From: Bradysia coprophila
Lineage: Eukaryota > Arthropoda > Insecta > Diptera > Sciaridae
Direction of reading: 5' to 3'
NCBI RefSeq assembly: GCF_014529535.1
Contig: NW_023503370.1
Location: 248,001-312,000 of the forward strand
Length of the DNA stretch: 64,000 nucleotides
The position numbers and the translations under genes were made by a program. Shown here in pieces: positions 33,993 through 46,667 of this stretch (the stretch's first letter is position 1; each line of letters starts with the position of its first letter). Below the pieces are notes generated by a model that ran no database searches, had not been told where the DNA came from, and saw nothing but the letters and a program-made list of their open reading frames with translations.

Positions 33993-35099
33993 ATTGATTG
34001 TATGACGACAAAACAACTACTAGAAGATAGTGGTACAAAATTCTGGACTTTATTTGAATTTTTTGTGTGTTTTCTGCTTACAGTCGTTATTAAAACGATA
34101 AAACGTTTTGACCGGCATAGATTTGGTTGAAGATTAAAAAACTTTTAAAGATATTTATTTAACGAATTAAAATTTTTCGGATGAGTTATTTGTGTCGTTT
34201 TTTGACCGGTGCTGGCAGTAATAATTGCCTTATAAAAAGCTCGACTGTGATAAAAATTAAATTGTCGGAGCAATGTACAGTGGAATCGAATTATTAGCAC
34301 GAGTAGATCCCAGTGCAGAAAAACGGATATTGTGTTGATACTAACAACAGAAACGTAAAACTGTGGAGTTGGTGGAAAGTGAGTCACTTTAATTAGGAGA
34401 CTATTGGCTTAAGCATGTCAACAGTCAAACTTATTCACTATTTAGACACGTATGTCAATAGTCTCCTTTGGATACTATAATGGCACAAGCGTTCCAATAG
34501 TCTATAGGCTTCGATTGTAAGATATTTTTTTCGAACAGCTTATAACAGTTGATGAGACGTTTCTGTCCTCGATGATTTTCTTAACTTCTGATAGCACTTT
34601 TCGTTTCAGAAAGTGTATTTTTATGCAATACGTCATTGTATTCTAAGTCGGTAAATATCTTCTAGAGCTACGGCCCAGAATATCTTTCTGCTCAAAATGG
34701 GAATCGATAAAGGTTAAACCGATGTGCGTCCGTCATCAGGTATTTGACTGGCACGTTTTAAAATGATACCTTGATTGCAATCTACAGCTCATAATGTTTG
34801 CCGACATTAAACCATAAACATCATGTTTTACTATATTATAATAGCACTAAATGTAATTAGTTGGGGGATTGTGATTTTTTTTTTGGTAAAAATATTATTT
34901 TGAGCAAAAAATTGTTCTACACTGTGGCAAAATTATGAAGTTGAACATTTTAAATTAAATTTTTTTATCTCGAAATTTTGTTGAAGTAGAAAAAATGATC
35001 GTCATATTTCTCTCTTTTTCTTCTCGTGATGGAGATTAGCGAAATAGTATTTTAGTAATAGTAAATGATGAAAAGTGGCATTTGTTTGGACTAGTCGTA
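33993..35099. other. No gene seen
   Basis: Upstream flank of the DUF1091-like gene and AT-rich DNA. A short inverted repeat AGGAGACTATTG / CAATAGTCTCCT spans 34396-34469. Confidence 0.5.
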
Positions 35100-36200
35100 A
35101 GCTAAAACGAGGCGAAGCTGAGTAGGACAAGCCTAAGACGTGTCCTGAAAAATTCCTCTTTCACAAGTTCACTTTTACTTGGCACATTCGATTGCGGCCG
35201 AAAAAAGTATTTTACATGCCTAGGGATGAAAAGTAGAGTTTTCGTGTGAATTTTGTTGATCCGAGGCGAAGCCGAGGTCAAGAAACACACAAAAACTAGA
35301 CTTTTAACTTTTTATCCCGAGTTATGTAATGGATTTTACATGCTAAGGGCGTCGAAAGAAGTGCTTGACACATGAAAAGTACGGTTTTCGACGCAAGTAG
35401 CATGTAAAATACTATTACATGACTAGGGATAAAAAGATGAAAAGTAGAGTTTTTGTGTGAATTTTGTTGATCCGAGGCGACGCCGAGGTCAATAGACACA
35501 CTAAAACGAGACTTTTCATTTTTATCCCGAGTTATGTAATGGACATGCTGAGGGCGTCGAAAGACGTGCTGCAAACATAAAAAGTACAGTGTTCGACGCA
35601 TGCAGCATGTAAAATATATATGAAATTCCATTGTTGGTGTTGGCTTTGTTTACCGGCCGCCAAATGTAATTTTTCGGACGCACATATGTCACTGTATAAG
35701 CAGTAAATAATCTGATCGAACTTTTCGGTCGTGTGACGAAAACCGTCGAATAATGATCCTAAGGTACAAAAAGACTTTACATACCTTTGTTTTCCTTAGG
35801 GGCGAAAGTGACTTATTATTCCTAGGCAAAACGAGAAAATTAGTTTAGGGTTCAAAAGCATGTAATAGTACATTACTTAACAATGGGGCAAAGGATGGAA
35901 ATGGTACTTCTTGTGTGAAATTTGCCATTTGAGGCGTAGGGACTTTACGTCCCTAGGGAAAAGTCTCTCCTTCCTTCGTAAAGGAAAACGTCATACTACA
36001 CACGGGAAATAATTCGATATTTCGTATCACGATAAGTAAAAGTACCTCGGGCTTAAGCTCTCGGACACTTTTACTCAAATTCCTTCCCTTGTATAGTAAT
36101 ATACTATTATTCAAAAGCGTGAGGTAAAGTTTTCGATCCGTGCAGTAAAGTTAACTTTACCTCACGTTTTTGAATAAAATCCATTACTCAATTACATCTA
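35100..36200. repeat. Cluster of GAGGCGAAGCCGAG hairpin repeats
   Basis: Two full units (35220-35405 and 35430-35600) and one partial (35108-35122). In each, AAAAGTAGAGTTTTCGTGTG pairs with CACACAAAAACTAGACTTTT around a GATCCGAGGCGAAGCCGAGG centre. The unit continues with TATCCCGAGTTATGTAATGG and a second hairpin around TTTTCGACGC. Further right, TTTGTTTTCCTTAGGGGCGA (near 35790) and GTTCAAAAGCATGTAA recur at 54995-55085, and TTAACTTTACCTCACG (near 36155) recurs near 16920. No ORF. Confidence 0.75.
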
Positions 36201-39190
36201 GTACTTCGAGACCCACAACTGAATAATAATTTAGGTGACAGAGAAACATCGAATCTCCTTTAACTGAAAATTACCATTTTCATTACTGAATTTGGAGTAC
36301 TTACAAAGCAAAAGAAATATATCGATTTCCAACCCAGTTTTTATACTTCTTACATAAAATGTAGCGCAGCCTCGGACTGATATCGTTTTATTAACGTAAT
36401 AAACGTTTTACAAGATCAACACATTTTTACGATGTAATAATTTCGTAATAAAAACATTAAAAACGAGACTAACGGTTCATGGGAATTCATCATTTATTAC
36501 GTTGTATGTTTTCAAGTTTTAGCGTATGTTTCACCATTAATACCCGAAAAGATAAATCGAATACGGTAGCTGCTATATGATGAGATTTTTTTAGCTGCAT
36601 TTTCATCCCTTTCACTGCCATAATATAAACGTTCCAGTGCAAACTATCCATCAAACGATTTTCTCGTAATTAAATAACTAATCGGAACAGCAAATATTGA
36701 AATGTCTCCCCTTTCTATTTATTGCGTACAAATGTGTGATTTGATCTGATATGTAAATCAAATATGCAATAAAGAGCAATTCTATGTTAATATAGATTAA
36801 CACCAAAATTCCCTAAATAAATAACAAACATTTGGAGAAATTCGCATGCATACTTCTCCATACACTTTTCGAATAGAATTCGCATTTCTATATAAAAGTT
36901 CTTCTGGTATAATGCAGAGACTTTTGGTGTTAGAAAATTAAATGATGAAATTGTCGATGGACACAACTAAGATCAGTAATCATTTGGCATAAATCTTTTA
37001 TTCTGCCAAACGTGCTGTAAAAATAGCTTAATCGACAGACTCTCATTTTGATGTTTTGGTAACTCCTTAACAGAACTCTAGAAAACCCTTAACGTTCCAT
37101 CCCTTTCTTTGGCCGCGCATACATCACATTTGTCAAAATAGAAAAAGGTCTAAACAAGGAATCCATTATTACCCTTGGGCGATAATAATAGGACATTATT
37201 TTTCATCCTGTCAAAATTTTATGGTGGCCCTAGTGCTCGGTAACACTATCATCCACGTATACATTTTACATCGTTTCTACCATAGCCCCTACTATTTCGT
37301 GTTTAAGAGTGACCGAATATCTGAACAAAATATCAGTGTGTAGTGCGTGATCTCAGGACCACAGCAAACTAATTAGTTTTTGAAGTTCACAAACAATGTG
37401 CAGTAAAATTAGACTTTTCGAAAAAAAATAATCAAAAACTTGCAGAAAATGGGAATTTTAGAAAAAGTTCGCAGAAAGTGTGCAAAAATTAAAATATTCA
37501 AAAAAAAAAGTTCTAAGAAAATTTGTGAAAAAATGACTTGAGCAATCCTGAATTCGCTGATGGGCAATATCTTTCTACTGATCTGGGAGTTATTGTCAAA
37601 TGAATTGTTGTCTATTTTTTTGATGGGACTATAACTCGGATAGTTCTGAACCGATTTTTTAATTTTTGGTTTTAATCGACGAGAAAGAAAATCTTCTAGG
37701 GTTAAGTCATAGCACTGTGAGTGCGTTGGTGAAGTTCGTAGATATCGGACTAATGATTTCAGAGTTATTTAAAAAAAAATTGTTGTCGTTTTATTGTATT
37801 TGTATTTGGGTAGTTCAGGATCTGTTTGCGAAATTTTTGTTTCCTTCATTGAATAATTAAACCTATGAGATCTGGTATTATCTCCTAATCTACTGTATGT
37901 TTCTTTTCAAGTCGTTCTTAACTCATTCCATACGCCACATACGTTTATGGCTTTCAAAGTACGTTTCAACAATAAGAAATGTCAACCAACACTACTGTAC
38001 TGCAACATTAGAAAGATGGTTGGCTCATGATCCAGAGGTCCCCGGTTCAATTCCCGAAGAAGTCAGTTTTTATTTTGAAGTATTTGTCACCAATAACTGC
38101 TAAAATGTATAACCACTACTATAAACTGGTTAATATGGTGTATATCCTAGGTGAATTTAATAAAGTTCATATTTTTTTATCTGTGTGAAAGCGAAATACG
38201 TCTCGGACGTATTATATTCGAGCCCGCTGTATAACTACCTTACCACACTTTTTAACAGGGGGCACGAATGATATACGCATATCACGTAGGAAATTTCGCT
38301 CAGTGCAGAGCGTTTAGGCTTATGCATTTTATGGTCCTAATTTAGAGAATGGAGTTTTGAAATTAAACTGAAATAATGTTTCCATGTTTTTTGATAACTT
38401 CATCCTTCAATCCTCCTTCATAACTTCAATCTTACAACTACTTTGTTCTTTACAAATCTTAATTGAACAACAACACCTTTTATCACCTTATTTAAAGAAT
38501 CGGTACGTTTTTCTTCTGGACTGCATTTATTTAAAACATCACTGTAACTGCATTAATCATCAACAAATACCTAATTGTTTTATTATTTAAAAGAAATGCA
38601 CAGCATCAGACAAAGCCCAATGAGCACTAAACAGTTAAAAACACATGCTCAATTTTTATTTAACACAAATCACGTGTGACATATATTTGGATGTGGAAAA
38701 AAATAAAAATAAAATTTTAATAAATTAGTTCGCACTTGTTTGACATGGTAGAGTGTATACATTAATAATGAGGAAAATGAGTTTGAAATGAAAATCTGTT
38801 GTTTTATTTTATTAATATAATGAATTGAATGTAGGGGGTGATTTTTTCTTTCTTTCTTTAAATAGATGATAAAAATGCTAAATAGGGCAAATAGCTGCAA
38901 TAAAATAGGGGTGTGTTATGCCAGTGTTGTCATTTAAAAGACTGTCGTTTATAATGGAAATTATTAGGAACATTAAAAAAATTAAGATTTTATTCTGCAA
39001 GAAGTTCCAAATTTTCCCAATCATGATTTTCAATTCGACGATCCAATGACACAACTCTTTAGAAACGGCAAGGCATATGTTGAAGGACAAGAATTCATTA
39101 AAGTAATAAATTTCATGACTTCTGTTTTTTAGGTCTTTTTTCTTCTAGAAAAAATACCATATTATGACCGCTTTGTCTGTCTGCCTGTTC
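36201..39190. other. No gene seen
   Basis: Very AT-rich. Only a tRNA-like B box near 38044 (listed separately) stands out. Short ORFs at 37666 and 38384 have no family features. Confidence 0.5.
37995..38060 (+). repeat. tRNA-like or SINE head (B box)
   Basis: The stretch TGGTTGGCTCATGATCCAGA, then GGTCCCCGGTTCAATTCCCG, looks like the 3' half of a tRNA, with a B box GGTTCAATTCC at 38044-38054 and a CAT triplet in a possible anticodon loop. The T-stem does not pair properly and the D-arm is missing. It is therefore not a functional tRNA gene, but a degraded tRNA or a SINE head. Confidence 0.3.
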
Positions 39191-39670
39191 CATAAATTTG
39201 GTAGTTTTGGTAGCTCTTAGTCGGTAGTTGGTATTTTTGGTAGTTGGTAGTTTTGGAAGTTAGTAGTTTTGGTTGCTGGATTGATATTCCAAATTGCAAA
39301 GCCACTATGAGCAAATCAACACCAGGCAAATAATAATTATCTGTTATCTGATAACCGATAGCTCACAGTTAACATTGCAATTTGAAAATTTGGTAGTTGG
39401 TAACTGACTACCAAGATTATTATTGACTATCACACGTAATTGTCGACAGAGATGTTTACTGTTCAAGAATTAAGCACTGACTAACGAAATGATTCTACTT
39501 GCTCGCCTATTTATAAACAGAAAAGGTAGTCGGTAGTTTTGGTAGTTATGGTAGTTGGGAGCTGGATTGACATTCAAAATTGCAAAATTGACTACCAAAT
39601 TGGTAAAAGTTGGTGGAGATGTTTATTGTACTACAGCTGGATATCGACTAATGAAACTTTTCTTCCTGCT
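39190..39670. repeat. TTGGTAG-rich array and local duplication
   Basis: Degenerate GGTAGTTTTGGTAGTTGGTA units at 39198-39275 and 39525-39560. Each is followed by similar sequence (GCTGGATTGA, CAAATTGCAAA-like, then GAGATGTTTA), indicating a diverged tandem duplication of roughly 300 bp. Confidence 0.55.
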
Positions 39671-42506
39671 TGCCTCCAGAAAAAATCGAGAAAAAGAAAA
39701 AACACCTCACCAGGCTTTAGCCGGTCTATTCTTGTCTGTTTATTCGGCTATAAAACTATAAATTGGGCTGAAAATTTACCAAATCGGTGATAGTGATAGC
39801 CAATAATTTATTGAGAAAAAATGGTAATTAATGATGGTAATCATACATATCATAATACATAATGGCATCATACATAATTAAATGTTACGGACAACAAGGC
39901 CGCGACTGCATTATTTATACCATTTAAAAATAAAATATGCATAATGCAGATATCATCACCCCCTCCGCTACTCATATTGTATGAATAATGTAAAATCTCT
40001 TACGAATTTATGTTTGGAATTAATTTGACAACTCAATAAATGGACTTTTTTTATTTTAATAAGAAAATAAGAGATGAACATACTGTTTTTAACCCCTTTT
40101 TTTCGCTATTATCGGCTCATTGTTCAACCTATATTATAATATTCTGGAACACTGTAGATGCTGAAAATAGTTACGGGGTAAGAATATAATATTCAAATGT
40201 CGGACTATAAATAACTTGGCATTTGAAATAAAAGGGATTATTTAAATTTGATACGGTTTTACCGACAAAAAATACAACGAAATTAATTTAGCGAGATTTG
40301 TCTTTTTTTAGGTTTTAGGACTGTAAGGGGCTAGTGGTGTCATGACATTGATTTTCGTCGAAAGTTTAGCACCAGATAAGTGATAAAATGACTTTCAATA
40401 TGCAAACCAAAGCGAATTTATTTTAATTGTTTTTGTGAGTAATTTATGAGTTTTATTTAATAGAACACTGATAAAAAAGATTTTTGAGGTGTACCTAGGA
40501 TATGTATGATATACTTCGGTTATGTATAGTATACGTCGGGTGTGAATGGTTCACGTGTCGTTTGTGAAGTTTACGTACTATTACTATATGTATGTAATGT
40601 ACATAATAGTGTACGTAAAGGATAAAGGATGCATGCATACGCATGATAACTATGATGTCAAAGGGTCATACTTATTGCACGTAAGCGTATATAGGCTGTG
40701 TATTTTGATATTGATGACAATGCATAGTGCATAGTGCCAAGTCCTGAATCAAAAAAAAATTATTCAGTAAATTCAATCAATCCCACTGGTGAAATATTTT
40801 TATATTGAGATACTTCGCTTAAAATTAAAAATTAAAAGTTTCAAAGCTTACCAAACACAGCGTTGTGTTGGACTGATTCGCGATAGAATATTATCATGTC
40901 AGAGAAAGTAATTTTACAATTCATTTTTTCATCAACATTCACACATTGAATCATAACATTATTATTCTGTAGCTCATCTATGATGTCAACAGAATTGAAT
41001 TACCATGATGATGTTTGATAGTGATGCTAACTTTACAATTATGTCGAAGCATCATAATCCAGGGCTCTAGCTTACTACGTTTACGTTCTTCTACACTTCA
41101 AAATAAGACTATCAAGAAATCATGTTTGCCTAACAATATTGGAATCGAACCCGAATCATTTTGTTGACTAGAATCATTTTGGTATATCAAAACATAGCTG
41201 ACAATACGTCATTAGATGGTATTGATCGGACCAAAAGAAAATTCGAAAAATATGACCTGGAGAATGTTAAATAAGTAACACAAAGATTTGAGTATCGAGT
41301 AAAGCCTTCTCCTCAGTCGTTTTGCAGTTATGGCTCATCAATAGTTCTCCTAAATAGAAGGGTGCAATGTAAGAGGACAAGCTTTTCCGAAATTAAAGAC
41401 ATTCAGGGAAACACTGCCTTTGATGAACGACTCGACAGGATGCGTCTGAAAAAATAAAACAAATATGTTTTGGTGAGATTTTTGTTTAAAACTTTTAAAT
41501 AGAGAATCGAATATTATCAATTTAAATGGCATTAAAATTCAGTTTCACATTTAAAAATCAGTTAACTGAACTTAAGTTCCAATATTGATTGTTATATTAC
41601 AACACACAACGTCATCCTAAAGGGATACTTTTTTACATCAACATCAATTAATTGTAAATTACTTTCAGTTCAATGAGCCAAAAGAAATCAACGAATATTT
41701 TAAACTCCGTTCCTTCCATTTACCTATTGTTACACCGAAAGGTTTCAAGGTTTCAACATCATAACATTTATAATAATGTTCTACTATAATATGTGATGCT
41801 TTAGTTCTGCACAAGCGTAAATAAATCGAGGAAACTCAATTTCAATGTTTCACAGTAGAGGTGGTGAAAAGAGTTGTTTTTTTTGCCAGACCAAAAAAGG
41901 GTTACAATTCGGATGCGCTTTTAACATTTGATTTGATTTTGTTGAAAAGTTTTATTTAAAAATATTTGAAAGAAAAATTTCTCGACTCAATAAACTCAAA
42001 TGTAAAATTTAACTTAATCAATTTCAATGAAGTAAATAAAATGGGGTGATCAACTGTTCCAATGCGTAAATATTTGTATTGACAGCGTTAAGTACGAGGT
42101 ATGGTCTTTATAGAATTAATAGAATTCTGAAAATAGAAATAAGAGAATAGTGTTATTGGACATAGACAGCCCTTTATCCGAATATACTACAAGTGTGCAA
42201 ATACCAGTGCTAACTTCTCACAGTGTTCTGATTTACAAAAATCAACAATTTGTATAGTAAGAGATCCACTACTAAGTAAGTATTTACCTACCGTACCTAC
42301 AACCTTCAACAATCCACGAACATGAAAATATGGTTAAATTGAACGCTCAGTGTAGAACAAGCACTCGTTACGTGAAGATACAATTTCTCTAGAAACAATT
42401 TGCATTTTTTTGCACGTTTATTTACAAATTAAAGTTCAATAACAAATTCAAACAAACCAAATCAAAAGGACGATCAACAATGTGCGGTCTGGAATTTGTC
42501 GGTAAA
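39671..42506. other. No gene seen
   Basis: AT-rich sequence without a supported ORF. A B-box-like GGGTTCGATTCC lies on the minus strand near 41148-41160 without a tRNA fold around it. Confidence 0.5.
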
Positions 42507-45225
42507 ATTAGATAGATAGATAGATTTTTATTTCACCGCCAAAAACTGGCTGAATAAATTTACATTCTTAAATTACAAAATTTTACAACTTACATACTAA
42601 CGTCAATCTGTAAAACACTCTCAAACTTACTAAACAACTACATCACATTTAGCATCACAGTTAGTCAGTCATTTTAAGTTCTTCCATAATTTTCCTTCTA
42701 AACACAACTCTACTACCACTGCTTTGCACGACATTTTTAAATTCATTAACCATCCTAACTAATCGCGCCACGGGCTGTTCGTACAAATAGTTAGAGTTGT
42801 ACCGCGGTTCCTTCAACAATTTTAAGGTCGAACTGCGGAAGTCATACTCACTGTCATTGCGAACAAACTTCGACGAAATCAAACTGTCCACAACATCACC
42901 TTTGAAAATATCATACGCCATCATCGAATCAGCGACTTTCCTCCTCAATTCTAAACTTTGAAGACCAACTTGTTTGCATCGGTCTTCGTATGGCGCCAAT
43001 CTGTAAGAATTTGCATTCCGTCGACTATCCAGTAAGTAAATAACAAACTGTTTTTGTATAGATTCGATGTCATCCTTGTATACATCCGATGATGGATTCC
43101 ATATTGTTGATGCAAACTCCAATCTGGATCTAACGTAAGCCTTGTACAGAATTTGTTGCGTCTCCTTCGTGAAATTACCATTGGAATAATGTTTGATGCA
43201 ACCAACAATTTGACGACATTTTCTAGTTGTTAGCTCGATGTGAAGTCCTGGATGAAACCATCTGTTCATCCAATATCCAAGGTCGCTAATTTCCTCTTTT
43301 CTCTCAAGAACATGATCACCCATTGTATATTCTGTTTCGACGAATGAAGCATTGTCCCGATAGATGCTGAATACGTAACATTTCTCTGGATTGAAATACA
43401 ACCGATTTTCGTCGCACCATTTTCTTACGTTGTCAATGTCTCTTTGTAATTTTCTTGAATCGTTGACGTCTTGAATAATTGCCGCCAATTTGACATCATC
43501 AGCAAATAGCAATGTTTTCACATGTTTAACGACATTGACAATGTCATCGATGAATACAGTGAAGGCCAGTGGACCAAGTGAACTTCCCGGTGGCACTCCA
43601 GATGGTGATTCGAAGATTCTAGACTTTTCTGTCTCAATTTGTACGTAATTTGTCCTTCCAACTAAATATTGCCAAATCCATCTCGCTGTTTTTTTGCCAA
43701 CACCAAATGAAGCGAACTTTATTATCAGTTTCCGTACCCAGACCTTGTCAAATGCCGCCTTAAAGTCACCGTAAAATAAGTCCAGTTGACAACGTCGCTC
43801 GATTGCATCATACGCCAGTACTGACAAATTCAATAAGTTTGTTACAACAGATCTTTTGTTACGAAAACCATGCTGCACATCTGATAGTCGCGGTTGAACC
43901 ACTAGTCCAGTTTTGCACTTGACTGCCATTTCTTGCACTTTCATTGCTATCGGTTGAATCGCAACGACTCTATAATTTTTAACTTCCGCCCTATCACCTT
44001 TCCTCTTGTATACCGGTACAATTCTCGACATCTTCATTGCAGCCGGTATTTTGCCCTCGTCGAACGTCTTTTGATGTAATAACCAAATAGGCCATACGAA
44101 TGCAGTTGAACACTTTTTCACTACAAACGGTTTAATTTCATCTGGCCCAGCTCCACTGCTCCACTTCAACGATTGTATTGCATTCTCTACATCAAACAAA
44201 GATACTTCAATATCAACCGAATCGCTAGAAGCTACAAAAACGTCGTCGAATTCCCATTGTTCTTCATCATTGACATAAATAGATTCGAAATACTCCGCAA
44301 ACAAATCCACAATTTCGTTCGTCGTTCTACCCACTCTGTCACCATAACTCATCTGATTCGGATAAGCGTCGATGCCTCCATTGATTCTGGCAAATTTCCA
44401 AAATGCGGCTGGATCATTCTTGATGTTTTCTTGAATTCTGATGAGGTGGTCGTGGTGCAATTTATCATTGAAGCGCTCTTTCATACTCCAAGGTCAATGC
44501 ACCATTACATTTTCGTTTGAACAATTTGTCGCGCCTATTTTTCAAATGCTGAAGTTCAGATGTCCACCATTTCGGTTTGTTACTGTATTTTTTCACTCTG
44601 ATCGTTGGTACGTTCTGGTCAATAACGTGTTTCACTGTCCGGACGAAAAATTCATACGCTGAATCTAGATCTCGCACACTAAATTCATGCTGAAAATTTA
44701 TAGCTTCCAGTTGTGCACTCAATCGATCATAATGTCCATTATTGTAGCAGTAAATCGTTTTCACCTCCACATTACACGAAGATTGCATAGAATAGTCAAC
44801 GTTGATTTCGTACGGCTTGTGACTCGGATCCTGCTGTTCTTTCTCAATGATCGTATTTTTGTCCTCGCAAATACTGAAATCATTCGGCTCATTCACAAAC
44901 ACCAAATCCAAAACATTCGACGACCTGTTTCTTATGTTTGAAATTTGTGATAGTGTCATGCTCATCATTTTGTCCAGAAATTCCAATGCACTCATTTGAT
45001 ACGTGGACCTATTGTTGCTGTTTGTGTCAATCGATGTATTCGGAAAATGCGGCAGATACACATTTTCGTATTCGTCGTCAGCCGTCCAATTGATGTCGTG
45101 TATATTGAAATCACCAAGAACAACTATCTTGTGAGATCGATACTTTTCCATAATTATTTTGACTCGCTGATAATTCCTTGTTGCTGTTTCACTGTTGAAT
45201 ACACTCAGTCTCAATTTGCGTGTTT
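42507..45225 (-). mobile_element. Non-LTR retrotransposon, 5'-truncated, one frameshift
   Basis: The minus strand encodes a pol ORF in two overlapping frames. Frame 1 (45214-44465) is the C-terminal part of an AP-type endonuclease with GDFNIHDINW (residues 34-43) and SSNVLDLVFVN. Frame 2 (44484-42661, 607 residues) is the reverse transcriptase: GAGPDEIKP (111-119), YKRKGDRAEVKNYR, DFKAAFDKV (240-248), GVPPGSSLGP (296-305) and the catalytic FADD (327-330). The frames overlap by 20 nt, pointing to a single frameshift. The first part of the endonuclease is missing. A short 3' UTR ends in a (GATA)4 run at 42511-42526, as non-LTR 3' tails often do. The long intact RT frame suggests a fairly recent insertion. 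The clade is jockey/CR1-like but not certain. Confidence 0.9.
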
Positions 45226-45880
45226 AATCAAAAGTTTCTTACCAGTACAACGATTCTTTACACAGACAACAGATGGTTGTCGAATGTTCTGCACAGATTG
45301 GTCGAAGGCATTGGGTGCAGCTTTTTCTAGTTTTTCGCCGGTTCTTGGACTTCTTGAATCAGATTTTTTACCGAATGCCGGGTTGTTTGCTTTTTAAATT
45401 ATGTATGCCACTAGGCCAGCCAGATCAATAATATTATAGAAAAACGAAACTGGCCATCGCAGTATTTTTCTTTGTACTGAAAATGCTCCAGCCATTTTAT
45501 CCATTAAGTCAACACCACCTTTCGTTCGATTGTAATGCTTAATGATCTCCGGTTTTTTTTTCTCGTCATCTGAAATGGTTTTAGTGTTGTGCAAAGTCGA
45601 TATCAGCGTTAGGAGCTAGGAGTTAGGAGTTAGGAGCAAAGCGCAACGCTTTCGTGAAATCCAAATAAGGTTGACAATGACTCGCTAGTCTTATCGGCTA
45701 ACATTTCTTTAGGAATGCATGTTTTGTTCTTCTTAATCGTACCAATGTCAAATTCCAATCAGCCAGCGACTTTGCAAGCGGAAGAGTAGTAAAAAAGTTG
45801 TCGGTAACAATGTTGCGCCCAGTATCCTTAAATTTTGTGGCCAAGATCTTTACTACTTTAAGATGCTTCTACCTAGAGGA
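45226..45880 (-). pseudogene. piggyBac-type transposase relic
   Basis: On the minus strand, around 45870-45720, the frame reads GRNIVTDNFFTTLPLAKSLA, matching the piggyBac GRNVT.DNFFTS..LA block. At 45565-45394 it reads KPEIIKHYNRTKGGVDLMDK and RWPVSFFYNIIDLAGLVAYI, the conserved catalytic-core end. Frameshifts and stops separate the two blocks, and a GGAGTTAGGAGTTAGGAG repeat (45605-45640) interrupts them. The Cys-rich C-terminus is eroded. It lies directly upstream of the truncated LINE in the same orientation. Confidence 0.85.
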
Positions 45881-46291
45881 GGGCAGCGTAGAAACATGTC
45901 ATTAGTTCTTTGCTCTGTCAGTTTTGGCATATTGGAGGATGTGCTTCCTTCGAAGTGTACGAAAAATGTCAATATTTTTAACGTTGCGCTTTAGCAACGG
46001 ACCATCAGAGTTCCATATGAGTAAGTGTTATAGTATATAGTGTACTTGTGGACATGTACGGCGTTTATCAAGGTTAAGTGTACTTAAAAGGCAACGTTTT
46101 GGTCTACTAAAAAGTCTATATGGAAAGTATGAACCGTCCGAGTTGCTGTGCCAACCACCTTCGCAAGTGTTCTTGCCACTTACCTTCTCGCTTCTCCTTT
46201 TGTCGAGCCCCATGCCTCAATGCCATTTTACGAAAATAAAAACTGCGTAAAGACTTTTTTTTATTAAGATAGCTGTCCTTAGCTGGTTAGT

Positions 46292-46467
46292 AATGCTCAA
46301 AACAAACGAGACATTGAAAACGTGTTTTGGTCCTATTTTTCATGACGAAATTTTCGAAACTGTCAAATGAAGTTAGAACTTTTTCTATTCTAAATCGCGA
46401 TTGCTGCATCTGTCAATGAAAACTAGGACCAAAACACGTTTTCAATGCCTCGTTTGTTTTCAGCATT
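46292..46467. mobile_element. 176-bp foldback MITE
   Basis: The left arm AATGCTCAAAACAAACGAGA continues to GAAAACGTGTTTTGGTCCTA. The right arm has the complement TAGGACCAAAACACGTTTTC and then CGTTTGTTTTCAGCATT. The arms are about 55 bp with few mismatches. TA flanks on both sides would fit a mariner-type insertion. Confidence 0.8.
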
Positions 46468-46667
46468 AGGGTCGCGCATGGTTTACGAGTTACTATCTGT
46501 GATGAATCTCCCTGTACTAAAAATATAGCTCAGGATATCTTGTGGGTGAAAGTTCTTTATCTGGTCGTACAGGATGGCGTAAAGACTTAAGTTAAAAGTT
46601 TTTTTTTTTGAAACGTAAAAAGCTCCCAGAAAATTTTGGTGAGATTATTATTATTAGGTTTTCAACT

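Noticed and set aside
37995..38060. A functional tRNA gene with anticodon CAT
   Set aside because: The D-arm is missing and the T-stem does not pair.
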